A stretch of 64,000 bases of DNA from Halovivax ruber XH-70 (GCF_000328525.1 NC_019964.1:1364001-1428000), one strand, 5' to 3'. Shown: positions 43,911-53,062, counted from the stretch's first letter. Translations and numbers: made by a program. Notes: generated from the sequence alone by a model not told the origin.

Positions 43911-45437
43911 ATGAGTTCGAGTGTGGACACTGAAGATGTCGTGACTGTCAGTTCGGACGACGTCTCAGTGACGAAACGATACGCACCCGATGAGTTTCCC
44001 GTCCCGGCTATTCGGTTCGAGATCGATTCATCTCACGACGAATCCGTCACTGTACGACTGAGTGAATCGATCCCCGAATCGTTCCCGATGGACGCCGTCG
44101 GGTTTCATCCGGAGTATCACAGCGAACAGTGGACCGCCTATCAGGACCACCGTGTCGAATTTACCGGGACCGTCGAGCCTGATTCGTCCCTCGTCACCGT
44201 CTATGGTATTCGCCTCGAAGACGACTTCGAACCGGGCGCGTTCCTCACCGAGCCGTCGATTTCGGTCGTCGCTACCGAGGGTGTGACCGAATCGACGGCC
44301 TCTGATGTCTCTGACTCCGTCGACGAGGTCGTCTCCACGGACGGAACGAACGCCGTGAAGGATCTTCTCTCCGGTGACAGCGACTCGGTCCCTGGACTGG
44401 ACGATGATGCGCCATCGGAGGCGACTGGTGAATCTGCGAGCGAAGCCGATGAATCGTCCATCGAACTCGACATCGATGCTGCTGCGGAACGCGTGTCGGA
44501 CGATACGCCCAGTGACGCAGATTCCGACGAGTCGGCTGATGTGGAAACAACTGAATCGGTCGATTCGGAAGATGTCGACGACGTTGACCATACTTCTGAC
44601 GTATCGGACGACTCGTCCGATGTGGCCGCGTCGGCGTCGGCCGACGATGCCGATGGTGAGTCGTCTCAGAATGACTCGACCGAGTCAGGTGCCGTTGGGA
44701 CTGGCCAGGACGACTCTCTCAACGAATCAGAACTTTCGACCGAGCCGTCAGAATCCGAGACTGACTTCGCCGACGTCACCGATCGAGACGACGAATCGCT
44801 TGCCTCAGCGCTCGCGTCGGAGATTCGGTCCGGCTCTGTCGATGAAACCGACATCGAGACCATCGAGGATGCGCTTCAATCCTCAGAAACCTCCGGTCCC
44901 ACCGAGGCGAAACTGTCCCATCTCCAGCAACGCGTCGAGTCGGTCGCCGCGTACACGGGCGCGCTCGAAGAATTCCTCGAATCGGAGGGTACTGGCGCGC
45001 AACTGATCGAGGAACTCCAGTCGGAACTTGACGAACTGCACACAGAGATGGCCTCGATCGAAGAGACGGTCGAGGACAACAGTACCGCGATCGACGACCT
45101 CTCGTCCACGACATCGTCGATGAACGAGTCGCTCGAAGCACTTACCTCGGACGTCAACGGCGTCGAGGAGACGGTCACGACCGTCGAAGACGATCTCTCG
45201 TCGGTCACGGCTGCCGTCGACTCGAACGAGTCGTCGATCGAATCCCTCGAAGGCGAGCTGACGGACGTCGAATCGTCGGTTGCCGACCTCGACGAACGTT
45301 CTGCGGAACTCGAGTCGGACGTCGAAGACGTCTCGAGCAGCGTCGAATCCCTGTCGACGGAACTCGACGACGTATCGGACGACGTCGTCGACATTCTGGA
45401 GTGGCGTGAACAGCTCGGATCGATGTTCTCTGAATAG
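43911..45437 (+). CDS. Large acidic coiled-coil protein, function unknown
   Basis: A 508-residue very acidic protein. Residues 1-120 form a compact beta-rich domain (AIRFEIDSSHDESVTVRLSE, HRVEFTGTVEPDSSLVTVYG). Residues about 125-310 are low-complexity Ser/Asp/Glu/Thr. Residues about 330-500 are a long coiled coil with heptads and a repeating Leu/Val-Ser-Ser pattern, ending LEWREQLGSMFSE. There is no signal peptide or membrane helix. A scaffold, filament-associated or chromosome-associated protein is possible. I do not recognise a named family with certainty, though haloarchaeal genomes carry similar proteins. Confidence 0.78.
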   Translation: MSSSVDTEDVVTVSSDDVSVTKRYAPDEFPVPAIRFEIDSSHDESVTVRLSESIPESFPMDAVGFHPEYHSEQWTAYQDHRVEFTGTVEPDSSLVTVYGIRLEDDFEPGAFLTEPSISVVATEGVTESTASDVSDSVDEVVSTDGTNAVKDLLSGDSDSVPGLDDDAPSEATGESASEADESSIELDIDAAAERVSDDTPSDADSDESADVETTESVDSEDVDDVDHTSDVSDDSSDVAASASADDADGESSQNDSTESGAVGTGQDDSLNESELSTEPSESETDFADVTDRDDESLASALASEIRSGSVDETDIETIEDALQSSETSGPTEAKLSHLQQRVESVAAYTGALEEFLESEGTGAQLIEELQSELDELHTEMASIEETVEDNSTAIDDLSSTTSSMNESLEALTSDVNGVEETVTTVEDDLSSVTAAVDSNESSIESLEGELTDVESSVADLDERSAELESDVEDVSSSVESLSTELDDVSDDVVDILEWREQLGSMFSE

Positions 45438-46111
45438 GGGACTACTTCGCGGTATCGAACTACCAGCCGATCACTTCTTCTGCGTTCGCTATTGCTCGTT
45501 CACGTTCCAGTTACTTCATCGATTGACGCGATCTGGCCTGCTGATGGGTTAACAGGCTTCACGATAGCGTTCATCTCGCTCTCCCCGTATCGAACCGTCT
45601 CGAGTCTACACTTCAGCCGTCCACATGGGTCACACTCGTTCAAATTCAGCTCAGAGAATTGACACTACGCCCCCAGTCAACCGGGGCTGTTCTATATAGC
45701 TATATATGGTTTATGAGTCTGTATTCGAACAGCACAAAATGATGGTGTTCTTACCATATTTTGGGTTCAATTACTCATTGAGGGCCAAATTCAGGGTATC
45801 GCTCGACTCGTGGGTGGTGCCGACGCGGCGTCTGGGACGATTGTTGGGGCGTAGCTGCTCGATCAGTTACCCACTAGAGTGGGTGCAACTGGTCTACTCG
45901 TTCCCAGTTTGTTTGGACGGCTAAGCGGTACAGCATGATCCCACGCGCTCGGTTCGTTGTCGATTTCTGGCTCGATAGCGCTACTTTCGAATTCCTACAT
46001 ACCAACGGTGTTGTGATACTGCCACGTCGCTGTCCGATAATCGACGGGTACGAACCCAACTACAACACGAATCGTACGCTACTTGGAGGGAATCGACCTA
46101 CCAGGGGGCCG
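45438..46111. other. AT-richer gene-poor region
   Basis: 674 bases with no supported gene, distinctly richer in A+T than its surroundings. It holds a perfect 14-bp palindrome TATATAGCTATATA (45693-45706). Open frames at 45706-45924 and 45935-46129 encode non-acidic protein of unusual composition and are probably chance. Confidence 0.55.
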
Positions 46112-47125
46112 TCACTCGGGATGAATTGAGTAGATGGTCGAGAGGTAGGTCTCACGGACCCGGTCGCCCCAGTTGTGGGTGTACGTATCGATGATGTCGT
46201 CGGCAACGTCGCCGCGGAGGTACTTCACGATGCCCCGATCACCCGTTCGATCACGCATGTGGGTGGTGAAAAAGTGCCGGAAGTAGTGCGGTGTGACGTT
46301 CTCACGGGCGCCACCGCCAGTCCGATACCACCCCTCGCGCCTGGTTCGGTCGGTGACGATGTGGTGGACGTGATCGGGTGTGAGACGCTTCCCCCACCGG
46401 TCTTCGGTACTGACGAACACGGGTTCGACGGGCTCGACGGTGTCGGGCCGTATCGCGAGCCACCGCCGGAGTTCGGTCTCGAGTTCGTCGTCGATCGGGA
46501 CGACTGTCTCTCGCTTTCGCTTGTTGGATGCTGTGCGCATGGTCCCGCCGCTTTGCTCCCCATAGGTGTGATCGGGTGAAACGTACAGAGAGCCATCTTG
46601 CCCCTCTATCTGTGGCCGGGGCGTCCAGTACTGGTTCCCGGCGAGGTTTACGTCGCGAAGATCGAGGTTACAGAGCTCTCCCGATCGCAGGCCCGTCTTC
46701 AGGAGTGTCGAGACGATCGTTCGATGGAGTGGGTGAGCAATCTGCGAGACGAATCGTTGCATCTCCGAGATCGAAATATCACGTCGTGCTGGGCTGGTCT
46801 CGATCGATTCGTCCATCTCTTCGACGACCAGCGCCATCGGGTTCTCGTCGTGGCGGCCGACGCGCTCCAGGTAGGAGTAAAACCGGTTCAGGTAGGATGC
46901 ATACGTGGCGATCGTGCTCTCTGCGTGCTGGGACCGAATGTCGTGAACCCAGGCCATACAGTCTCTGTACGTCGCATTCGTGGGGGAAGTCCCTCGTTCC
47001 TCGTCGAGAAACTGTTCGTACTCTCCGAGAACGCGCTCGTACGCTTCGTGCGTTCGGACGTTGCGTCCGTGGTGTGTGACGTCTTCGAGGAAGTACTCGA
47101 TCGGATCGGCCATCGTCTCACTCAT
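46112..47125 (-). CDS. Tyrosine recombinase / integrase (Xer-like)
   Basis: A 337-residue site-specific recombinase. The SAM-like core-binding domain spans about 8-95 (HEAYERVLGEYEQFLDEE). The catalytic domain has Arg147 (TGLRSGELCNL), a Lys near 202-204, HYFRHFFTTHMRDRTG (His280, Arg283), His317 and the nucleophile Tyr327 (RETYLSTIY), so all catalytic residues are present. It overlaps the DUF5805-type gene by eight bases, forming a two-gene operon; a second Met four codons later would remove the overlap. Chromosome dimer resolution or a mobile-element role are both possible. Confidence 0.9.
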   Translation of the reverse strand: MSETMADPIEYFLEDVTHHGRNVRTHEAYERVLGEYEQFLDEERGTSPTNATYRDCMAWVHDIRSQHAESTIATYASYLNRFYSYLERVGRHDENPMALVVEEMDESIETSPARRDISISEMQRFVSQIAHPLHRTIVSTLLKTGLRSGELCNLDLRDVNLAGNQYWTPRPQIEGQDGSLYVSPDHTYGEQSGGTMRTASNKRKRETVVPIDDELETELRRWLAIRPDTVEPVEPVFVSTEDRWGKRLTPDHVHHIVTDRTRREGWYRTGGGARENVTPHYFRHFFTTHMRDRTGDRGIVKYLRGDVADDIIDTYTHNWGDRVRETYLSTIYSIHPE

Positions 47126-47558
47126 CGTCGATCAGTGTGTATCCGCCACTTCGACCACTGTGGACGACTTCTCCGTTGGCCTGTAGCGTCTGCAGCGCCT
47201 TGTCGAGTTCTGATTCGACGTCGTCGACGAGTGCGTCAACGAGCTCGTCCCACTCGAGTGCCCCACGTCGGTCGAGAACCGTCCGAATTCGGTCAGCGAA
47301 ATCGGTCGACTGGACGGCGTTATCGCTCGAATTACCGGATCGTTCGCCGTGTCCATCCGAAGTATCGGATCGTCCATCTGATACCGCACGTTCACCCGAC
47401 CCACTGCCTGGTACATCGATTTCGGCCCGTCCTGCCTGGACCATCGTTCTGACGAACTCGCTCTGGGTCATGTCGAGTTTTTCAGCGTGATTGACCCAGG
47501 TCTGCTTCTGGTGGCGTGGCACGTACGTCTTCACCGCCACCCGATCGTCAGTGCTCAT
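47118..47558 (-). CDS. DUF5805-type DNA-binding protein partnered with the recombinase
   Basis: A 146-residue protein starting MSTDDRVAVKTYVPRHQKQT. Residues 5-50 look like a ribbon-helix-helix (VAVKTYVP strand, then two helices around KLDMTQSEFVRTMVQAG). A flexible Ser/Gly/Asp linker follows (about 57-85), and the C-terminal part (ALEWDELVDALVDDVESELDKALQTLQANG) reads as a winged-helix. I match it to the haloarchaeal DUF5805 family with fair certainty. Its stop overlaps the recombinase start, indicating coupled translation and joint function. Several TTTGG half-sites lie just upstream. Confidence 0.8.
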   Translation of the reverse strand: MSTDDRVAVKTYVPRHQKQTWVNHAEKLDMTQSEFVRTMVQAGRAEIDVPGSGSGERAVSDGRSDTSDGHGERSGNSSDNAVQSTDFADRIRTVLDRRGALEWDELVDALVDDVESELDKALQTLQANGEVVHSGRSGGYTLIDDE

Positions 47559-48627
47559 GGAACGTCCAACGAACGCGACTGTCTTCAATCTATCCCATAT
47601 TTCCAAATAAAGACTCTTATTTTGGTATCTGGGTATCCAAATGGCCGCCAGTTTACCTTATATTTGGATTAGAGTGACCGCCCTTGGTGAGATCTGTCCC
47701 TATCTGCCCGAATAAGTATTTGGGTGTCTTCTATCACTCCATCGACGATGGACTTCCGGTTGTACTTCGCTCTCAGTAACCACTCGTTCTGGAGGGGTGT
47801 CCTCGGCCCGCAACCCCTAGGGTCGAGGGGAGGAAAACACCGCTGCAAACACCCGAATACATTCGCCTTCGCTAGGTTCCGAGATTTTGTACTCATTCAG
47901 AATGAAGCGACGATCGTAACGATTCGAGATACTTGATCGACAGGTGGTGTCCACCATCCGAAACCGGGAACTATTGGGTTTGCTTCATTGGGAAGCCGAT
48001 GAGCTGCCGCCGAGTCTGGTTTGAGGGCTGGGGAGCTACTACTGGCTTGCCTCCAACTGCAATCGAATTATCGGATGATACGATCTCGGGTCTTGCTGGT
48101 CTGGTGATCTGGTGGGTGCATTAAATGGCTTCACGGTCACTTTTGGAGTCCTGGTACTCTCGACTTCCGAGGTATACTCGCGTCTTTGCCAGTCACGTTG
48201 GTGCGGCACGGAGCGCCGCGTGCTCGGTGAGGTGGTTACCCATATTGGGCTTCATTCGGTTCTGGCGTCGCTAGGTTCCGTCGATCGTTCCTTTCTCCGT
48301 TACTCGCTGAGCCTCTGTGCCGGCTCCTCCTTCGCTGACCAGCATTCGCCTAGGTCTAACCGTCCTCTCTCTGGGTTTAGTGAAATCTGGTGAGACGTGG
48401 TCGTCGATATCTTGTGATCTCTCCGTGCGATATCGGCCCTGAAGGTGCTGGTTATCGATTCGCGATAGGCGGTGCTGAGGCCAGTTTTCCGAAAATCATC
48501 CACCAATATGTTATCTAGGTGCCATTCACTGCTGTCGACTGCCCGTCTTCTAAACTATATGTCGCTATACAATACGAGGGTGCCTGAACCGCGATCGAAA
48601 AGTTGGAAATCCAATCACTATGGGGCG
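47559..48627. other. Gene-poor accessory-looking region
   Basis: 1069 bases between the recombinase pair and the B12 importer genes. Base composition is less GC-rich than the genome around it and no acidic haloarchaeal protein is encoded. A minus-strand fragment over about 47669-47896 includes KYNRKSIVDGV, faintly like an IS5-type transposase C-terminus, but it is too short to support. Other open frames (48112-48393 plus, 48300-48506 minus) have no recognised relation. Possible remnants of integrated DNA. Confidence 0.5.
47602..47669. promoter_or_regulatory. Cluster of ATTTGGA half-sites upstream of the recombinase operon
   Basis: TCCAAAT at 47602-47608 and 47636-47642 and ATTTGGA at 47662-47668, plus ATTTTGG at 47619-47625. 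ATCCAAAT (47635-47642) and ATTTGGAT (47662-47669) are a perfect 8-bp inverted pair 19 bases apart. The cluster begins 44 bases before the start of the DUF5805-type gene. Confidence 0.55.
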
Positions 48628-49875
48628 TTATGAGGAGGGAGAGACGGTTGCAGTGTCACTCGTCGAATCGCCCGAGAGCGCGGTGAGGGCGTCGAGAACG
48701 GTATCTGAAGCACTATCGTCGGTGAGTACGACGTCGTGCATCCCTTCTCGAGTCGTGGATTCTGACTGATCTTCTTCGATGACGGCGGCCGTCGGCAGTG
48801 CACGTAGCTGGCCGGACACAGCTTCGATTGGGATCGCGGCTGTTTCTTCCACGATGACGGCTGCATCTGCGGCTTCGAGCGACGACCGGAGTGTGTGACG
48901 GTGTTGGGCGTCGAGGGTGCTGAACGCCGGAGCCTGTTGAACGGGCACATCGAGGTCCGATGCTGTCACGGCCGAGATATCGCCCGGCGGAACCGGGCCG
49001 AGCGAGAGTTCGGCGTCCGTCGTCGACAGGATCGTCAGCAGTCGAGCGGTGCGCGGCCCAGTGCCCAGGACGTGGATTCGGTCGGGTAACGAGGACGGCT
49101 CGTCGGGTCGCTCGATGGCCGTTACCGACGGCGTCCCGGTTACTGGATTCCGCGTTACCACGTTGGGGGTCTCGAACGCACGTTCGACGGCAGTCGTCTC
49201 GATCACCTGTGCTGGCGATCCACGATCGACAATCGACCCATCGGCGAGCAGGCACAGTTCGTCACAGAAGCGAGCGGCGAGGTCGAGATCGTGAATCGCA
49301 GCGACGACTGTCTTTCCGCCTGCAGTGAGATCAGCCACGATCGAGAGCAGTTCGACCTGGTGGTTGATGTCCAGGCTGGCGGTCGGTTCGTCCAGCAAGA
49401 TGACGGGTGTGTTCTGTGCCAGCGCCCGGGCGACGACGACGCGCTGACGTTCCCCACCACTCAGTTCGTCGATCGATCTATCGGCAAATTGTGTCGTATT
49501 CGTTCGCTCGAGTGCATCGTCGACGCGCTGGCGGTCGCGTTCGTCGGGTGGGGAAAATTTCGATCGATACGGGGTACGGCCCATCTCGACGAAGTGTCTG
49601 ACGGTAAAGGAGAACGCTGGCGCCGTGTCCTGTGCGACGACGGAGACGAGCCGGCTCTGTGCTCGAGACCCGAGCGTCGAGATAGCTGTCCCGTCGATCG
49701 AGATCTGGCCCGCGTCCGGAGAGAGTGCGCCGCTGATCGATCGCAGGAGTGTCGACTTGCCGGCGCCGTTCGGCCCGACGAGCCCGACGAATTTCCCTTC
49801 CTGGATCGTCACCGAGAGGGACTCCAACACGGGTGTCTCGCCGAACGAGACGCTGAGTGCGTCGACGTCGATCAT
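48628..49875 (-). CDS. btuD: Cobalamin-type ABC importer, ATP-binding protein
   Basis: A 415-residue ABC ATPase. Walker A is VGPNGAGKSTLL (about 33-44), the signature ELSGGERQRVVVARAL, Walker B VILLDEPTASLD and the switch His in AAIHDLDLAARF. After residue about 255 comes a 150-residue C-terminal domain (HVLGTGPRTARLLTIL, ADAAVIVEETAAI) with a Rossmann-like look; haloarchaeal BtuD proteins are known to be longer than bacterial ones. GGAGGTG eight bases before the ATG (49884-49890), inside the end of the permease gene, gives strong coupling. Confidence 0.9.
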   Translation of the reverse strand: MIDVDALSVSFGETPVLESLSVTIQEGKFVGLVGPNGAGKSTLLRSISGALSPDAGQISIDGTAISTLGSRAQSRLVSVVAQDTAPAFSFTVRHFVEMGRTPYRSKFSPPDERDRQRVDDALERTNTTQFADRSIDELSGGERQRVVVARALAQNTPVILLDEPTASLDINHQVELLSIVADLTAGGKTVVAAIHDLDLAARFCDELCLLADGSIVDRGSPAQVIETTAVERAFETPNVVTRNPVTGTPSVTAIERPDEPSSLPDRIHVLGTGPRTARLLTILSTTDAELSLGPVPPGDISAVTASDLDVPVQQAPAFSTLDAQHRHTLRSSLEAADAAVIVEETAAIPIEAVSGQLRALPTAAVIEEDQSESTTREGMHDVVLTDDSASDTVLDALTALSGDSTSDTATVSPSS

Positions 49876-50969
49876 AGCGCGTGCACCTCCTTGCGCGCGA
49901 GCAAGAACAGGAAGAACGGCGCTCCCAGCGCGGCCGTCACGATACCGACCGGGACCTCGACCGGTCCGGACCGAGCGATGGTATCCGTCAGGACGAGGAA
50001 GGAGGCACCGGCAAGTGCACTCGTGGGCAACAGGATGCGGTGGTCGGGGCCGACGACGAGTCGCATCATGTGCGGGACGACCAGTCCGACGAAGCCGATG
50101 ATGCCCGCGACGGCAACGCCGGCCGCGGTGACGACACTCGAGACGAGTAGCAACAGGAGTTTGGTCCGCTCGACGTCGATTCCGAGGTGGTGGGCGTCCT
50201 CCTCGCCGAGGAGGAGAACATTTAGTTCGCGCGCGTACGCGAGCAACACGACCACCCCGACGATCACGAACGGCAGCGTGAATTCCACGTCACCCCACGT
50301 CGAGTCCCTGAGCCGCCCCATCATCCAGTAGACTGCCGCGCGGAGGCTATCGCCGCTGTGGACCAGGAGGTACGAAATGACGGCCCCGAGGAACGTCTGG
50401 ACGGCGACACCGGCGAGTAGCAACGTTGCGACCGGTGTTCGGCCGCCGTCCGTCGCGATCGCATAGACGAGCCCGGCCGTGGCGAGTGCACCGACGAACG
50501 CGGCCAGGTGGAGCTCTGCAAAGGGAAAGAAGGCGGGGAAGGCGAGCATCGCGACGGCACCGACGGCCGCTCCGGACGAGACGCCGATGATCGACGGGTC
50601 TGCGAGCGGGTTCCGAAAGAATCCTTGCATGACCGTTCCCGCGGCTGCGAGGCCCGTACCGACCGTTGCCGCGAGCGCGATTCGCGGCAGGCGCAGATCC
50701 ACGACGATCGATTCGTGTGGCCCGTGCACGTCGAATCCAAACAGCGGCGTGTACGAGACGGAGGGGGCCGGAATCGTCCACTCGACGAACGGGAGCGTCG
50801 CCGTCGTCGTGTCGACGCTGGTTGGGACAGAGAGCGAGTTCAGTATCGACTTGGCCACGACGACGGGATCGATCCCGATCGGGCCGATCGCAGCGCTAGC
50901 GACGATGCTTCCAACGAGCACGAACACCAGCGCGGTCGACCACCCGATCACCCGTCGACGGAGTTCCAT
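49872..50969 (-). CDS. btuC: Cobalamin-type ABC importer, permease
   Basis: A 365-residue FecCD/BtuC-family permease with about ten helices. Conserved blocks are LRLPRIALAATVGTGLAAAG, MQGFFRNPLADPSIIGVSSGA, GIDVERTKLLLLL and the coupling loop IGFVGLVVPHMMRLVVGPDH. The start at 50969 (MELRRRVIGWS) is set by the signal-like first helix; the longer open frame upstream is Arg/Gly/His-rich and antisense to btuF. A loop of about 40 residues between helices 1 and 2 is longer than in E. coli BtuC. It overlaps btuD by four bases. Confidence 0.92.
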   Translation of the reverse strand: MELRRRVIGWSTALVFVLVGSIVASAAIGPIGIDPVVVAKSILNSLSVPTSVDTTTATLPFVEWTIPAPSVSYTPLFGFDVHGPHESIVVDLRLPRIALAATVGTGLAAAGTVMQGFFRNPLADPSIIGVSSGAAVGAVAMLAFPAFFPFAELHLAAFVGALATAGLVYAIATDGGRTPVATLLLAGVAVQTFLGAVISYLLVHSGDSLRAAVYWMMGRLRDSTWGDVEFTLPFVIVGVVVLLAYARELNVLLLGEEDAHHLGIDVERTKLLLLLVSSVVTAAGVAVAGIIGFVGLVVPHMMRLVVGPDHRILLPTSALAGASFLVLTDTIARSGPVEVPVGIVTAALGAPFFLFLLARKEVHAL

Positions 50970-51029
50970 CGAACGCAAGTACGATTGCTTTAGATAAGTA
51001 TTTATTGAGTTGGTCGTGAGTGGCGAGTG

Positions 51030-52175
51030 ATGCGAAACCGATTCGTCACTATCGTTGCACTGTTCGTGGTCGTCGCCACAGTAGCGCCGGGAGCGGTGGC
51101 CACCGGGATGGGGCCGTCGGGTGGAACGGATGCCAGCGGACCGACACAGTTGCCAGCGGGTCCACACTACCAGGCAGACGGTGCCAACTGTACGTATCCA
51201 CAGACTGTCACTGATACGACTGGGACCGAAATCGAACTGGGCGCCGAGCCCGAATCGGTCGTGGCCGTCCAGCCGAGTGACGCCCAACTCGTGACCGAGA
51301 TCGGCGCCACCGAAAAACTCGTCGGCATGCCGGTTGGGCAGTACACGGCATCGCTGAACGTCTCGGAATCTGTCACGGACGTTTCCGCGGACGACGGAGC
51401 CTCGCCCGTCGCCGAGAAAGTGATCGATCTCGATGCGGACGTGGTCATCGCCGCGAACACGGTCACGTCCTACTACGATGGGTTCGTCGAACAGCTTCGG
51501 AATGCAGACCAGACCGTGTACGTGTACGACTCGTCGTCCTCGCTTGCCGACGTTCGAGCCAACGTGCAGTTGGCCGGGATGCTGACCGGTGAATGTGAGG
51601 GGGCAGCGCAGACGATTACCTCGATGAACGAGTCGCTCGATCGGATCGACGAGGCCACGGCCGGTGAGGACCAGCCACTGGCATACTACGTCATGGGTCC
51701 AAACACTGACATTACTGCTGGTGCCGGGACGTTCCAGCACGAGATCATGGTCCGTGGCGGCGTGGAAAACATCGCCGAGCGAGCGGGCAACACCGGGTGG
51801 GCAGCCCTAAGCGAAGAGGTCATCGTCGCAGAGGACCCTGAGTGGATCATATACGGAGATTCGCACGATTCGCCGCCCGTCACGGAGGCAATCAAGTCGA
51901 CGACTGCCTGGGAGGAAGAGCAGTTCGTCGAAGTGGATAGCAACGCGATGAGTCAACCTGGTCCGCACGTGATCACGGCGATCGAACAGATCGCTTCGAC
52001 GGTTCACGCCGAGGCCTACGCAGAAGTGACGAACGAATCGTCGACCAACGAATCCGCGGATGAGGATTCGCCTGACGAGTCCGACGACGATGCAGCAGTC
52101 ATCCCTGGCTTCGGCCCCGTCGTCGCGCTCGTCGCGCTCCTGTCGGTCGCTGCGCTCGCCGTTCGTCGCCAGTGA
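51030..52175 (+). CDS. btuF: Cobalamin-type substrate-binding protein with PGF-CTERM anchor
   Basis: A 381-residue exported protein. A Sec-type signal peptide covers residues 1 to about 25 (MRNRFVTIVALFVVVATVAP). The periplasmic-binding domain of the TroA/BtuF class follows (ESVVAVQPSDAQLVTEIGAT, DADVVIAANTV). A Ser/Asp/Glu-rich linker leads to PGFGPVVALVALL and a short basic end: a PGF-CTERM signal recognised by archaeosortase and replaced by a lipid. A GTG three bases earlier is an alternative start. It is divergent from btuC across 60 bases. Other corrinoids or haem cannot be excluded as ligand. Confidence 0.9.
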   Translation: MRNRFVTIVALFVVVATVAPGAVATGMGPSGGTDASGPTQLPAGPHYQADGANCTYPQTVTDTTGTEIELGAEPESVVAVQPSDAQLVTEIGATEKLVGMPVGQYTASLNVSESVTDVSADDGASPVAEKVIDLDADVVIAANTVTSYYDGFVEQLRNADQTVYVYDSSSSLADVRANVQLAGMLTGECEGAAQTITSMNESLDRIDEATAGEDQPLAYYVMGPNTDITAGAGTFQHEIMVRGGVENIAERAGNTGWAALSEEVIVAEDPEWIIYGDSHDSPPVTEAIKSTTAWEEEQFVEVDSNAMSQPGPHVITAIEQIASTVHAEAYAEVTNESSTNESADEDSPDESDDDAAVIPGFGPVVALVALLSVAALAVRRQ

Positions 52176-52282
52176 GCAGAATTGAGTGAGCAACCCGACG
52201 GTGTCGTCGTCCGACCCACCGTCGAGTGGTTCGGCGCAGGGGTGCGTATCGACCGGTGGTGTTCTGATCGAATTTGCGAAGG

Positions 52283-52289
52283 ATTTACT
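52283..52289 (+). promoter_or_regulatory. TATA-like box of srp19
   Basis: ATTTACT centred about 27 bases before ATG 52313. Confidence 0.5.
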
Positions 52290-52312
52290 CCGTCCGTCAC
52301 CCAGCCACGACT

Positions 52313-52594
52313 ATGGTCGAAAACGTCATCTGGCCCGCCTATCTCGACGCGGAACGGACTCGCCGTGAAGGTCGCCGCGTCCCGGATGAGCTGGCCGTCT
52401 CCGAGCCGACGGTCGACGAAATCGCCAAGGCCGTCCAGCAGGTCGGGTACGACGCCACCGTCGAGCGCGACAAAACCTACTCTCGGGAACCGTGGCGCAC
52501 TCGTGGGCGCGTCGTCGTTCGCGGGGCGGAAGATTCGACGAAGAACGATCTGGTTCAGGCCGTTGCCGCCTACGTGGGGGCAATGCGAAGCTGA
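52313..52594 (+). CDS. srp19: Signal recognition particle 19 kDa protein
   Basis: A 93-residue RNA-binding protein that helps SRP54 dock on 7S RNA. The family opening is [20 protein letters not shown], followed by [17 protein letters not shown] and the C-terminal basic strand region [11 protein letters not shown]. Leaderless promoter. Its TGA shares a base with the ATG of gar1, so the two are translated together. Confidence 0.95.
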   Translation: MVENVIWPAYLDAERTRREGRRVPDELAVSEPTVDEIAKAVQQVGYDATVERDKTYSREPWRTRGRVVVRGAEDSTKNDLVQAVAAYVGAMRS

Positions 52595-52815
52595 TGCGTC
52601 GCGCTGGCTCCGTGGTCGAGGTGGCGCAGGGATTGCTCGTCTGTCGAGCGACCGATGACATCGACATCGGCACCCCGGTACTCGACGATTCGCTCACCAG
52701 CGTCGGCCGGGTGGTCGACGTCTTCGGGCCAGTCGCCGAGCCCTACTTCGCCGTGACGCCGTCCTCGTCCGTCCATCCTCCGACACTCGTCGGCGAGCGC
52801 GTCTACGTCAGGTGA
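52594..52815 (+). CDS. gar1: H/ACA RNA-protein complex component Gar1
   Basis: A 73-residue small beta-barrel protein, [18 protein letters not shown]. It binds Cbf5 in the RNA-guided pseudouridine synthase. Family blocks are IGTPVLDDSLTSVGRVVDVFGPV and PYFAVTP. The ATG at 52594 overlaps the srp19 stop by one base, which decides this start. It lies upstream of the PSH protease gene. Confidence 0.93.
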   Translation: MRRAGSVVEVAQGLLVCRATDDIDIGTPVLDDSLTSVGRVVDVFGPVAEPYFAVTPSSSVHPPTLVGERVYVR

Positions 52816-53062
52816 ATCGAACGGTGGGACATCGCCCATTGATGCCGGCTTGTGTCGCGCATCGATACTGACTGTTTGCTTGCCCGCTGTCCGGTCCGTC
52901 TCACTCGCTGCCCCGGATGCGGTTTGGTGCCAGATCTGATTCCGGGTTCGGCCGGGTCACTTGCTTCTCACTGTTTGCAGCCTGTTCCAGGACACTCGAC
53001 CGGGGTGTGTGGCGCCCCATCGAACACAACACAGATATCGGCCCCGTCCAAAGAGGGGCCAA
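52816..53062. other. Gap between gar1 and the PSH gene
   Basis: 247 bases with no supported protein or RNA gene. A short GGCCCC...GGGGCC hairpin (53041-53060) lies just before the PSH start. Confidence 0.45.

Noticed and set aside
45706..45924. 72-residue open frame starting in the AT palindrome
   Set aside because: Non-acidic, Arg/Leu/Phe-rich protein with no family likeness; the start lies inside TATATA sequence. Probably chance.
47669..47896. Possible transposase remnant on the minus strand
   Set aside because: Only a dozen residues (KYNRKSIVDGV) look like an IS5-type end; no terminal repeats or target duplication are visible.
50970..51029. Cobalamin riboswitch before btuF or btuC
   Set aside because: The gap is only 60 bases and lacks any B12-box-like sequence; both messages are likely leaderless.
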